From assembly GCA_946631345.1 (NCBI GenBank), contig CAMPAA010000182.1, positions 1-6,529 of the forward strand: 6,529 nucleotides of DNA, read 5' to 3'. Of this stretch, positions 1-6,088 are shown one piece after another (the stretch's first letter is position 1; every line of letters begins with the position of its first letter). Below the pieces are notes generated by a model that did no database searches, had not been told where the DNA came from, and saw only the letters and a list, made by a program, of their open reading frames with translations. The stretch is from an uncultured Verrucomicrobiota bacterium. GTDB taxonomy: Bacteria; Verrucomicrobiota; Kiritimatiellia; RFP12; UBA1067. Made by a program: the position numbers and the translations under genes.

Positions 1-318
1 GCAACCAATCGCCGGCAGGCGATTCGCCGCTCTCGCCCGTTTTCGTGGTCGCGCGCAAGCGCAACCTGAAAGGCTCAAAGCCGCTTCGCAGCCCTTCCAG
101 AGCGGCGCCGGGATTTCTATTCCATAGAAATGCTTTCTTCGATCCGTACGACGCAACCGTTTCTATGGAATAGAAACGCAATCTTCAATCCGTACGACTG
201 ATGGATTTCTATGGAATAGAAAAGTGAACTTCGTTCCGTACGACACAACCGTTTCTATTCCATAGAAATTCATCCGCCTATCTGGGCGTAGGGGCGTCCC
301 TCCCGGCGGCTTGGGGCG
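1..318. other. Non-coding region downstream of uvrC
   Basis: I see no supportable gene here. The left 113 bases are GC-rich. They include a perfect 7-bp stem with a GGCA loop at 7-24 (AATCGCC / GGCGATT), with a four-T run about 16 bases further on, which is too weak and distant to call a terminator. Plus-strand frame 3 is open from the left edge into the repeat array but shows no recognisable family, so the tail of an off-window gene cannot be excluded. Bases 114-268 are a palindromic repeat array, annotated separately. Bases 269-318, just after the uvrC stop codon on the minus strand, are GC-rich and have no convincing hairpin plus T-run. Confidence 0.6.
114..268. repeat. Array of four 17-bp palindromes with exact 46-bp period
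   Basis: Four copies of TTTCTAT-NNN-ATAGAAA lie at 114-130, 160-176, 206-222 and 252-268, so each starts exactly 46 bp after the last. The 7-bp arms are identical in all copies. The 3-bp centre is TCC in copies 1 and 4 and GGA in copies 2 and 3, so the two versions are exact reverse complements. The three 29-bp intervals share a core at about their positions 7-22, reading CTTC-N-A/T-TCCGTACGAC, with the palindrome CGTACG at 145-150, 191-196 and 237-242. Intervals 1 and 3 also end alike (CAACCG). The AT-rich dyads stand out against GC-rich surroundings. The array lies 50 bp beyond the uvrC stop codon. It is not a CRISPR: the repeat is short and the intervals are related to one another. Function unknown; candidates are an array of protein-binding sites or an extragenic palindromic repeat family. 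Confidence 0.93.
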
Positions 319-1809
319 CTATCCGCCGACGGCGGCGCAGGCACTCTTGACCTGCGCGGCGATGGTTTCGTTCACGGCGGCACAGGCGGCAATCTCATCG
401 ACTGCCGCCTTGGCGATGCCGCGCGTTGAGCGGAAGCGCTTGAGAAGCGCAATCTTCTTGGCCGCGCCAATGCCGGGTATTTCGTCCAGCACCGATTCAC
501 GGATGGTGCGTTCGCGCAGTGAACGGTGGTAGGTTATGGCGAACCTGTGCGCCTCATCACGCAGACGCGTTGCGACGAAGAGACCCTGCGAGTCGCGCGG
601 CAGGAAGATGTCGCCGCGCTCATCGTCCGTGACGATGATCTCCATACGCTCTGCGAGGCCCACCGTTGGGATGTCGGTCACGCCGATTTCGCGGAAGGCC
701 GCGCGCGCGGTGCGCAGCTGCGTGATGCCGCCGTCGCATATGAACAGGTCAGCGCGCGGGGACTTCGCAGTCAGCGTGGAGTCCGGCCCGTAGCGCCGCC
801 GCACGATCTCCGCCATGCTGCGCGGGTCGTCAGCGCCCTCCACCGTCTCGATGCGGAAGTGGCGGTAGTAGCGCCTGTCCGGAAGGCCATCCACCGCCAC
901 AACGAGCGATGCCACGGAGTGCGTGCCGAATAGGTTCGAGATGTCGACGCACTCGATGACCCTCGGCGGCTCGGCAAGCCCGAGCGCATCGGCCAGCTCC
1001 GCAAGGCCCTGGCGCGCATCTTCGCGCCGCATCTCCGGAGCCTTGCGGACGAAATGGCGCTTGGTCATCTCCTTCAGGGCGGCGATCATGTCGCGCAGGC
1101 GCGCCGCCTTCTCGAAGTCGCTCTCCGCGGCGGCGGCGGACATCGCGTCCGACAGGTCGCCGATGACCTGCGGCCTGTCCCCCTTCAGGAACGCGCACGC
1201 CTCATCAAAGCGCGCCCGGTAGTCCTCCGGGGAGATCCTGCCGAGGCATGGCGCGGAGCAGAAGCGTATCCTGTCAGCCATGCAGTGCCGCTTCGCCTCC
1301 GCGTCCGGGGCGAGGCACGTGCATCCGCGCAGGCCGTAGTGCTTCTCCACGAAGTCCTTCGCCGCACGCACGACGGGGGCGGACGGGAACGGGCCGAAGT
1401 AGAGCGCGCCGTCGTCGCGCACGATGCGGCATGTGGAGAACATCGGATACTCCTGCGCAGGGTCGGCGCGCAGCGCAAGGTAGCGCTTGTCGTCGCGCAT
1501 GAGGATGTTGAAGTGCGGCTTGTAGCGCTTGATCAGCGAGGCCTCCGTGAGGAGCGCCTCGGCTTCGTTCTTCACCGTCATGAACTCCAGGTCGGCGACG
1601 GTATGCACCATCGAGCGCACCTTCGGGGCATGGTTCGCGCCGGGCCGGAAGTAGCTCAGCACGCGACGGCGCAGGTTCTTCGCCTTGCCCACGTATATGA
1701 TCTCGCCGCGGCTGTCGCGCATGATGTAGCATCCGGGCCTGTTCGGCACGGTCTTCAGCCGCTCTCTCAGCACATCGTTCATGGAGCGTGCGGAATCACT
1801 CGTCGACAT
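319..1809 (-). CDS. uvrC: UvrC, excinuclease ABC subunit C, short form
   Basis: Nuclease subunit of UvrABC nucleotide excision repair. It cuts the damaged strand 3' and 5' of a lesion bound by UvrB. The 496 residues show an N-terminal GIY-YIG nuclease (about 22-102: PGCYIM, IIYVGKA, the NLRRRV arginines, E84 in EALLTE), cysteines C163, C176, C184 and C188 matching the iron-sulphur ligands reported for E. coli UvrC, a UVR motif that contacts UvrB (about 216-250), an RNase-H-like nuclease (about 284-430, with D289 in VDIS, D359 in CDGG and H421 as the expected triad), and a C-terminal helix-hairpin-helix region (about 440-496). All catalytic residues are present, so it should be active. Canonical UvrC has about 600 residues; the segment of roughly 120 residues between the UVR motif and the RNase H domain is missing here. 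The ATG at 1809 overlaps the upstream hydrolase gene by 14 bp. An alternative ATG at 1782 (MNDVLRER) gives 487 residues; neither has a clear ribosome binding site. Confidence 0.95.
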   Translation of the reverse strand: MSTSDSARSMNDVLRERLKTVPNRPGCYIMRDSRGEIIYVGKAKNLRRRVLSYFRPGANHAPKVRSMVHTVADLEFMTVKNEAEALLTEASLIKRYKPHFNILMRDDKRYLALRADPAQEYPMFSTCRIVRDDGALYFGPFPSAPVVRAAKDFVEKHYGLRGCTCLAPDAEAKRHCMADRIRFCSAPCLGRISPEDYRARFDEACAFLKGDRPQVIGDLSDAMSAAAAESDFEKAARLRDMIAALKEMTKRHFVRKAPEMRREDARQGLAELADALGLAEPPRVIECVDISNLFGTHSVASLVVAVDGLPDRRYYRHFRIETVEGADDPRSMAEIVRRRYGPDSTLTAKSPRADLFICDGGITQLRTARAAFREIGVTDIPTVGLAERMEIIVTDDERGDIFLPRDSQGLFVATRLRDEAHRFAITYHRSLRERTIRESVLDEIPGIGAAKKIALLKRFRSTRGIAKAAVDEIAACAAVNETIAAQVKSACAAVGG

Positions 1810-3292
1810 GGAGTGCGGCGCGTTCGGTCACGACGCATGGCGAATCGTAGACCGGCACGTCGAGATAGAACGTCTCACCGTCCACGGTGCGCACGCAGGA
1901 GGCCGGCAGCTCGTAGACGCGTCCAGTGAGGAGGTCGACCCACACAGGCTCAGACATGGCCTCGCCCTTCGCAATGAACACGGTCGGACGCGTTGCGAAC
2001 GAATCCCCGGGACGCGCGTACTCCACGGCCATTACGCGCCTGCCGCCGTTCGCAGCGGACTTCACGAACGTCGGCTCGCCGCACGTCCAGAACACGTAGA
2101 GCGGCCTGCCGGCCTTCGTGCGGTATTCGTAGTACGCCACCGAGGCGTCCACGTTGGTGACGGCGGGTGAAACCACGCGCGACAGGTCGGCGTCGAACAC
2201 GGAGGCGACGTTCTGCACGGCGTAGTATGCGCGCTTGACGGCCACCACCTTCCTGCCCTCGTTTGCGCGCAGCAGCCCCTTGCGGTTTATCTCGCGGCCC
2301 GCGTGGTTGAAGTCGCAGATCGTGAACACGCTCGACTCCACGTCGTGGCCGAGGTCGCCAAGCATCCGCCGCATGTCCCACTTCGCCTGGGAGTACTCGC
2401 TCCATGCTATGCCGGAGAGAGCGAACTTCGTGGCCAGCTCGGACGGGCAGCCGTTCTCGCCCTGGCGCATCTTCGCCGCCGGATGGTACTTGGCTAGCAC
2501 GGCCTTGAGCTGCACGACCGACCGGTACGCCGCTTCGGGGGCCTGGGTGTAGCCATGGTAGATGAACCAGTCGAAGAGCTTGACGTCATCCCCCATCGCG
2601 GCGAGGCACTTCTCGAAGAGCTCCGGGCTGAGCGAGGCGAGCGACAGCCCGGCGATGCGGGCGTCAGGGATCACGCGGCGGATGATCTTCGCCGTGCGCA
2701 CGTTGAAGCGGGCTATATCCTCCGGCGACTTGGCGGTCTCGTGACCTGGGAGCGCCGGGTTGCGGATATCCGGCTCGTTCCACATCGCCCAGTCGCGCAC
2801 GCGCCCCCTGAAGTGGACCGAAAGCGTCTCCACCCAGCGATCCCATGCGGCGAGCCCCTCATTGCTCGTGGGGAATCCCGCGCCAAGGTCCCAGCCGCCC
2901 GCGCCGGGATACACCGGATTGCCGTAGCTCGTTTCAAGCAGCACGTTCAGGCCCTTTGCGACGGCGAAATCGACGATCCGGTCGAGCCATGCGAAATCGA
3001 ACTCGCCAGGCTTGGGTTCGCAGCGCGCCCAACCCGTCTGGATGCGTATGGTCTTGATTCCGAGCGGGGCGAGATAGCCGGCGTACTGCCAGAAGTCCGC
3101 ATAGCCGCGCTCGATGGTCTCGCAGCCGAGAGTCCAGTTGGAGTCTCGTATCTCCGACACCGCGCGCGGGCGCAGCGTTCCGATGCGCCTAAGATCAACC
3201 TTTAGCGGGGTCTTCACGCGGTCCGGCGAAGTGTCGATTGGCGCGAGGCCCATCCCTGCGGCAACCGCCGCCACCATCAATATAGCATTCAT
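1796..3292 (-). CDS. Clan GH-A glycoside hydrolase, GH39-like (beta-xylosidase-like)
   Basis: A retaining glycoside hydrolase of the (beta/alpha)8-barrel type, probably acting on an oligosaccharide or glycoside. In the 498 residues, WNEPD places the likely acid/base at E173, and RQGENG places the likely nucleophile at E279. Their spacing of 106 residues suits clan GH-A. Other barrel-like strands are IKTIRIQTGW (about 79-88, with WARCEPKPGEFDF after it), LNVLLETSYGNP and LFDWFIYHGY. The C-terminal part (about 380-498) looks like a beta-sandwich, as in GH39-type enzymes. The start ATG at 3292 has AGGAG eight bases upstream and is followed by a short hydrophobic stretch (about 3-17), a possible signal peptide, though it has no positively charged n-region. 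The frame stays open upstream to 3460, but that part overlaps the isomerase gene and has no site of this quality. It is the third gene of the operon. GH39, GH5 or a related family cannot be separated by eye; the substrate is unknown. Confidence 0.82.
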   Translation of the reverse strand: MNAILMVAAVAAGMGLAPIDTSPDRVKTPLKVDLRRIGTLRPRAVSEIRDSNWTLGCETIERGYADFWQYAGYLAPLGIKTIRIQTGWARCEPKPGEFDFAWLDRIVDFAVAKGLNVLLETSYGNPVYPGAGGWDLGAGFPTSNEGLAAWDRWVETLSVHFRGRVRDWAMWNEPDIRNPALPGHETAKSPEDIARFNVRTAKIIRRVIPDARIAGLSLASLSPELFEKCLAAMGDDVKLFDWFIYHGYTQAPEAAYRSVVQLKAVLAKYHPAAKMRQGENGCPSELATKFALSGIAWSEYSQAKWDMRRMLGDLGHDVESSVFTICDFNHAGREINRKGLLRANEGRKVVAVKRAYYAVQNVASVFDADLSRVVSPAVTNVDASVAYYEYRTKAGRPLYVFWTCGEPTFVKSAANGGRRVMAVEYARPGDSFATRPTVFIAKGEAMSEPVWVDLLTGRVYELPASCVRTVDGETFYLDVPVYDSPCVVTERAALHVDE

Positions 3293-3300
3293 AGCATTTG

Positions 3301-3305
3301 CTCCT
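3301..3305 (-). promoter_or_regulatory. Ribosome binding site fixing the hydrolase start
   Basis: On the minus strand this reads AGGAG, eight bases before the ATG at 3292. It decides that start over the longer open frame. It lies in the 53-bp gap after the isomerase stop codon (3346-3348). I see no convincing promoter or terminator in the gap, so cotranscription is likely. Confidence 0.8.
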
Positions 3306-3345
3306 ATTTGCAATTCCTTGTCGTCCAGGGCGGGAAGAACCCTTC

Positions 3346-4518
3346 TCACCCGAAAATGCCCCTTGCGTTCCCGTAGCACACACCCTCGAGCATCGGCCGC
3401 AGCAGCGCCTCGTCGTCGGGGAACGCGCCGGCGGCGACCTTCTCTGCCGCCCAGCGGCACAGCGTGCGCCGGAAATGGCCATGGCGCACGAACGACAGCA
3501 GCGAACGCGAATCGGTGGTCATGCCAACGAACGTTGACAGCACGCCGTACGCCGCGTTCTTCTCCAGCACGTCACGGATGCCCTCCTCATGGTCGCACCA
3601 CCACCACGCGGGGCCAAGCTGAACCTTGCCCGGCATCCCTTCCTCCACAAATGAGCCGGACAGCACCGCCAGCTGGGCATGCGCCTCGGGATTGAGCGAG
3701 AGCAGGATGGTGCGCGGCAGGGCGCGGCGCACCTCAAGGCCGTTCAGGAACCCTGCCACGGCGGAAGGATCGACCGGCGCACGCATCCCGGCGAAACCGC
3801 CGACGGGACCAGCCGCCGCGCGCAGCCTCTCCGACGTCTCGCGCAGCGCGCCAAGGTGCAGGAGCATCGTCCAGCCATGCGCAGCCGCGAACGAGGCGAC
3901 ATCGGCGAGACTTTGGGCGTTTGGCTGCCTGAAAGCCTGCACCGCATCGTCGATGGATACGTCCACCACGCGGCAGCCGGCGGCATGGAAGCGTTCGAGG
4001 GACGATTGCGGCACCTCGTCGCCGCCGTTCATCCGCAGCGACGGGACGATCTTCACCTTTGCGCCTTCCGCGCACTTTGCCGCAAGGTCGCTGTCCGCCC
4101 CAGCGCACGGGCTCATGCATTCCACGCCGAACTTCGCGAGCATCCCGGATGGCGTCCAGCCGGAGAGCGGCACATTCTCTCCCCTTCCATGCAGATATTC
4201 AGCGACATCAAGCCCCAGCCAGCCGATCTCCATCTCCGCCCACGCGAAGAGAGGGTTTCCGACGAGCTTCGGCAATGTGCGCATCCAGGCCGCCCAGCGT
4301 TCACCCTCTGGAGCGTCACCGGTGATGAGCCGCTCGGGTTCACCGCATATGCGCATCGCGCGGTGCTTGTAGGGGTCCGCGCCCACCCACACGCTGCACA
4401 GCGAACCAAGCGGCCGGTCCTCTGCGAGCATCCGCATGTCGATATGGTTGTGCCAGTCGATGATGGGGAGATTCCTCACCCATGAATGCATACGCTCCTC
4501 TATATCGGCTACGTTCAC
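3346..4518 (-). CDS. Uronate isomerase (UxaC)-like amidohydrolase-superfamily protein
   Basis: UxaC interconverts D-glucuronate and D-fructuronate, or D-galacturonate and D-tagaturonate, the first cytoplasmic step of hexuronate breakdown. Family features in these 390 residues are the beta-1 metal motif HxH (H23, H25 in IDWHNHI, followed by AED), RAMRICGEPERLITG (about 53-67), GNPLFAW (87-93), LHLGALR (220-226), SLNPEAHAQLAVLSG (274-288), the WWWCDH block (305-310), TTDSRS with D336 and R338 (matching the Asp and Arg used in catalysis in studied uronate isomerases), SFVRHGHFRR and the C-terminal CYGNAR. It is about 80 residues shorter than E. coli UxaC (about 470). The usual TTDDP, RPDK and SDHG motifs are replaced (about 134-145, 159-168, 185-190), so activity on glucuronate is not assured. 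The GTG start at 4518 overlaps the symporter TGA and has GGAGG seven bases upstream. An ATG at 4491 is possible, but its GGAG is only three bases away. Confidence 0.85.
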   Translation of the reverse strand: MNVADIEERMHSWVRNLPIIDWHNHIDMRMLAEDRPLGSLCSVWVGADPYKHRAMRICGEPERLITGDAPEGERWAAWMRTLPKLVGNPLFAWAEMEIGWLGLDVAEYLHGRGENVPLSGWTPSGMLAKFGVECMSPCAGADSDLAAKCAEGAKVKIVPSLRMNGGDEVPQSSLERFHAAGCRVVDVSIDDAVQAFRQPNAQSLADVASFAAAHGWTMLLHLGALRETSERLRAAAGPVGGFAGMRAPVDPSAVAGFLNGLEVRRALPRTILLSLNPEAHAQLAVLSGSFVEEGMPGKVQLGPAWWWCDHEEGIRDVLEKNAAYGVLSTFVGMTTDSRSLLSFVRHGHFRRTLCRWAAEKVAAGAFPDDEALLRPMLEGVCYGNARGIFG

Positions 4519-5978
4519 CGCTCCACCTCCATGTTTTTCCTCTCGAGCAGGGCAAACAGAGCATCGCGCCCCTCCCGCTCGCGCACCGCAGTGGGGAAGA
4601 ACCCACCAGCCCAGTACGCCGCCAGGCATATCGCCGTCTGCGCTATGGTTGCCCGTTCCCAGCTCAGGCCCATCAGGTTGTTGAACACAAGCCCCCCCGC
4701 CACGCCGACTGCGATGCAGGCGTACACGCCCGCGGTGTTTGGCCGCCTCCACAGTATGCCGAACACGCTCGGCACCATTATCGGCACGCCAAAGAGAGCC
4801 ATCAGGAGCTTGTTGGCCTCGAATGCGCCGCCGAGAGCCGTCACGAACTGCGCGCCAACGGCCACGAGAGCAGCGACCGCCACCATGCCGAACCGCCCAA
4901 CGACAAGCATCTCCTTCGCGCCGGCGGCAGGACGCAGCAGTCTCTGGTAAATGTCCTTCGAGAACACGCTCGACGTTACGTTGAACTCAGACGCAAGCGT
5001 AGAGAGCGTAGCCGCAAGCATCGCCGAGACCATCAGCCCGAGCGCACCCGGCGGCAGAAGCCGCGTGCAGAGCGTGAGATACGCCTCCTCCGGATTTACG
5101 CCAGGCAGAAGATGACGGGCGGCGATGGCCGGCAGGAGCGCTACGACGGGGAACATCCCAAGCAGCACCGCCGTGAGCAGTCCCATCTTGATGGCGCTGC
5201 GCTCGTCCGGAACGCTCTCGAGCCTCTGGATGAACGCCCAGTTGCCGTTGTACTTTATGAACACGATCAGGTAGTAGGCGAACAGGAACATGAACGACCC
5301 GCGGTGGCCGTTGAAGGCTTCGAAATGGCCGGGCAGCGCCTGGACGAGCGCGCCAAGCCCGCCAACGGCGTTCAACGACAGGAACAGCATCGCCACCGCC
5401 GCTGTGAAGAGTATCGTGCACTGTATCACGTCCGTCACCAGCACGCTCCACAGCCCGCCGGTCAGCGTGTATGCAAGCACGATCACGACGCCAAGCCATA
5501 TCCCTGCGGAAAGCGGTATGCGCAGCAGCACGCTCGCGATCAGCCCCAGGGAATACAGCCGCACCATGTTGTCCAGCACGCGGAACGCGATTCCGCACCA
5601 GCTTATCACCTGCCGCACCGACGGGCCGTACCGCTGCTCCAGATACTCCATCGGCGTGGTCACCTGCACGCGCTGCCACCGCCAGGCGAATATCCACGCC
5701 CCCGCCACCATCGCGAAGGCGGTGCTCCAGAATACAAGTATCGCGACGAGCCCGTCCTGGTACGCCACGCCAGCATGGGCGATGAACACAAACGAGCTGA
5801 TCATCGCCATGTAGCTCGATATGGCCCCCATCCACCACGGCACCTTCTTGCCGCCGGAGAAGAAGTCGCGGGCGCAGCGCACGTAACGCCCCATGAACAG
5901 GCCGGCCGCGAGCGTCACCGCAAAATATGCGGCAACGACGGCGAAATCAACCCCGCAAAGAGAAGTCTCCATAGACAT
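4515..5978 (-). CDS. Sodium:solute symporter (SSS family), probable sugar or uronate importer
   Basis: An inner-membrane secondary transporter that couples uptake of a small solute to sodium entry. The 487 residues are strongly hydrophobic, with about 13 likely membrane segments and a short charged cytoplasmic tail (REREGRD onward, about 466-487). Family signatures are the ARDFFSGGKKVPWW segment after helix 1 (about 36-49), TPMEYLEQRYG (about 108-118), GGLWSVLVTDVIQ (about 174-186, the classical SSS motif), and SAMLAATLSTLASEFN (about 318-333, the region of the second sodium site) followed by SVFSKDIYQR. Length and motifs look complete. As first gene of the operon, next to an isomerase and a glycoside hydrolase, it probably imports their sugar or sugar acid; the substrate cannot be read from sequence. 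The ATG at 5978 lies in CATATG ten bases from the -10 box. An ATG at 5972 (METSLCG) is the alternative, with AAGGG nine bases upstream. The frame reaches 6032, but that start would lie upstream of the promoter. Confidence 0.93.
   Translation of the reverse strand: MSMETSLCGVDFAVVAAYFAVTLAAGLFMGRYVRCARDFFSGGKKVPWWMGAISSYMAMISSFVFIAHAGVAYQDGLVAILVFWSTAFAMVAGAWIFAWRWQRVQVTTPMEYLEQRYGPSVRQVISWCGIAFRVLDNMVRLYSLGLIASVLLRIPLSAGIWLGVVIVLAYTLTGGLWSVLVTDVIQCTILFTAAVAMLFLSLNAVGGLGALVQALPGHFEAFNGHRGSFMFLFAYYLIVFIKYNGNWAFIQRLESVPDERSAIKMGLLTAVLLGMFPVVALLPAIAARHLLPGVNPEEAYLTLCTRLLPPGALGLMVSAMLAATLSTLASEFNVTSSVFSKDIYQRLLRPAAGAKEMLVVGRFGMVAVAALVAVGAQFVTALGGAFEANKLLMALFGVPIMVPSVFGILWRRPNTAGVYACIAVGVAGGLVFNNLMGLSWERATIAQTAICLAAYWAGGFFPTAVREREGRDALFALLERKNMEVER
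4526..4530 (-). promoter_or_regulatory. Ribosome binding site inside the end of the symporter gene
   Basis: The minus strand reads GGAGG, seven bases before the GTG at 4518. The site lies in the last codons of the symporter gene, and the GTG shares two bases with that gene's TGA stop (4515-4517). This favours the GTG start and suggests translational coupling of the two genes. Confidence 0.75.
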
Positions 5979-5988
5979 ATGCCCTTGA

Positions 5989-6017
5989 AGTATAGCAGAT
6001 GCTGTCGTCCGTGTCAT
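5989..6017 (-). promoter_or_regulatory. Leftward sigma-70-type promoter of the operon
   Basis: On the minus strand, ATGACA (6017-6012, five of six to TTGACA) is followed after 17 bp by TATACT (5994-5989, five of six to TATAAT). A start site seven bases beyond the -10 would be near 5982, only four bases before the ATG at 5978 and ten before that at 5972. The -35 box overlaps one copy of the CATCCCAT direct repeat, which suggests control by a bound regulator. Confidence 0.75.
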
Positions 6018-6045
6018 CCCATGCCGACACATAACAGCATCCCAT
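6015..6045. promoter_or_regulatory. Candidate operator: two direct CATCCCAT repeats
   Basis: CATCCCAT occurs at 6015-6022 and again at 6038-6045, in the same orientation and offset by 23 bp, about two helical turns. Both copies continue with a partly shared NCNG. AraC-family proteins, including XylR, typically bind such direct repeats. The pair sits between the two divergent promoters: one copy overlaps the leftward -35 and the other ends just before the weak rightward -35 region. An 8-bp inverted repeat (GATGCTGT 5998-6005, ACAGCATC 6034-6041) encloses nearly the same centre. Binding by the adjacent regulator is inferred. Confidence 0.5.
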
Positions 6046-6050
6046 TCAGG

Positions 6051-6079
6051 AAAGGCTCCACGGCGATTTGTGGTATACT
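6051..6079 (+). promoter_or_regulatory. Rightward promoter of the regulator gene (extended -10, weak -35)
   Basis: TGGTATACT (6071-6079) is an extended -10 element, TG-N-TATACT. The hexamer 17 bp upstream (AAAGGC, 6051-6056) does not resemble a -35 box, so the promoter probably relies on the extended -10 or on an activator bound at the CATCCCAT repeats. Transcription would begin near 6086, about three bases before the ATG at 6089. Confidence 0.55.
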
Positions 6080-6088
6080 ACGCAGCAT

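Noticed and set aside
7..24. Hairpin AATCGCC-GGCA-GGCGATT as terminator of an off-window gene
   Set aside because: The only T-run, four bases, is about 16 bases away, and no gene end can be linked to it.
114..268. CRISPR array
   Set aside because: The repeat is only 17 bp and palindromic, the 29-bp intervals share a core sequence with one another, and no cas gene is visible.
323..335. Intrinsic terminator for uvrC at the palindrome CCGCCGACGGCGG
   Set aside because: It lies inside the last uvrC codons and no T-run follows it on the minus strand.
1054..1929. 291-codon plus-strand open frame opposite uvrC
   Set aside because: It is antisense to a well-supported gene, has low-complexity composition and no motif.
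3293..3460. N-terminal extension of the glycoside hydrolase
   Set aside because: The extension overlaps the isomerase gene in another frame and reads as low-complexity Arg-rich sequence; the ATG at 3292 has a good ribosome binding site.
4519..4752. N-terminal extension of the isomerase
   Set aside because: It overlaps the symporter gene; UxaC homology begins just after the GTG at 4518, which has GGAGG at the right distance.
5979..6032. Symporter start at 6032
   Set aside because: This start would lie upstream of the promoter, and the added residues do not look like the start of an SSS protein.
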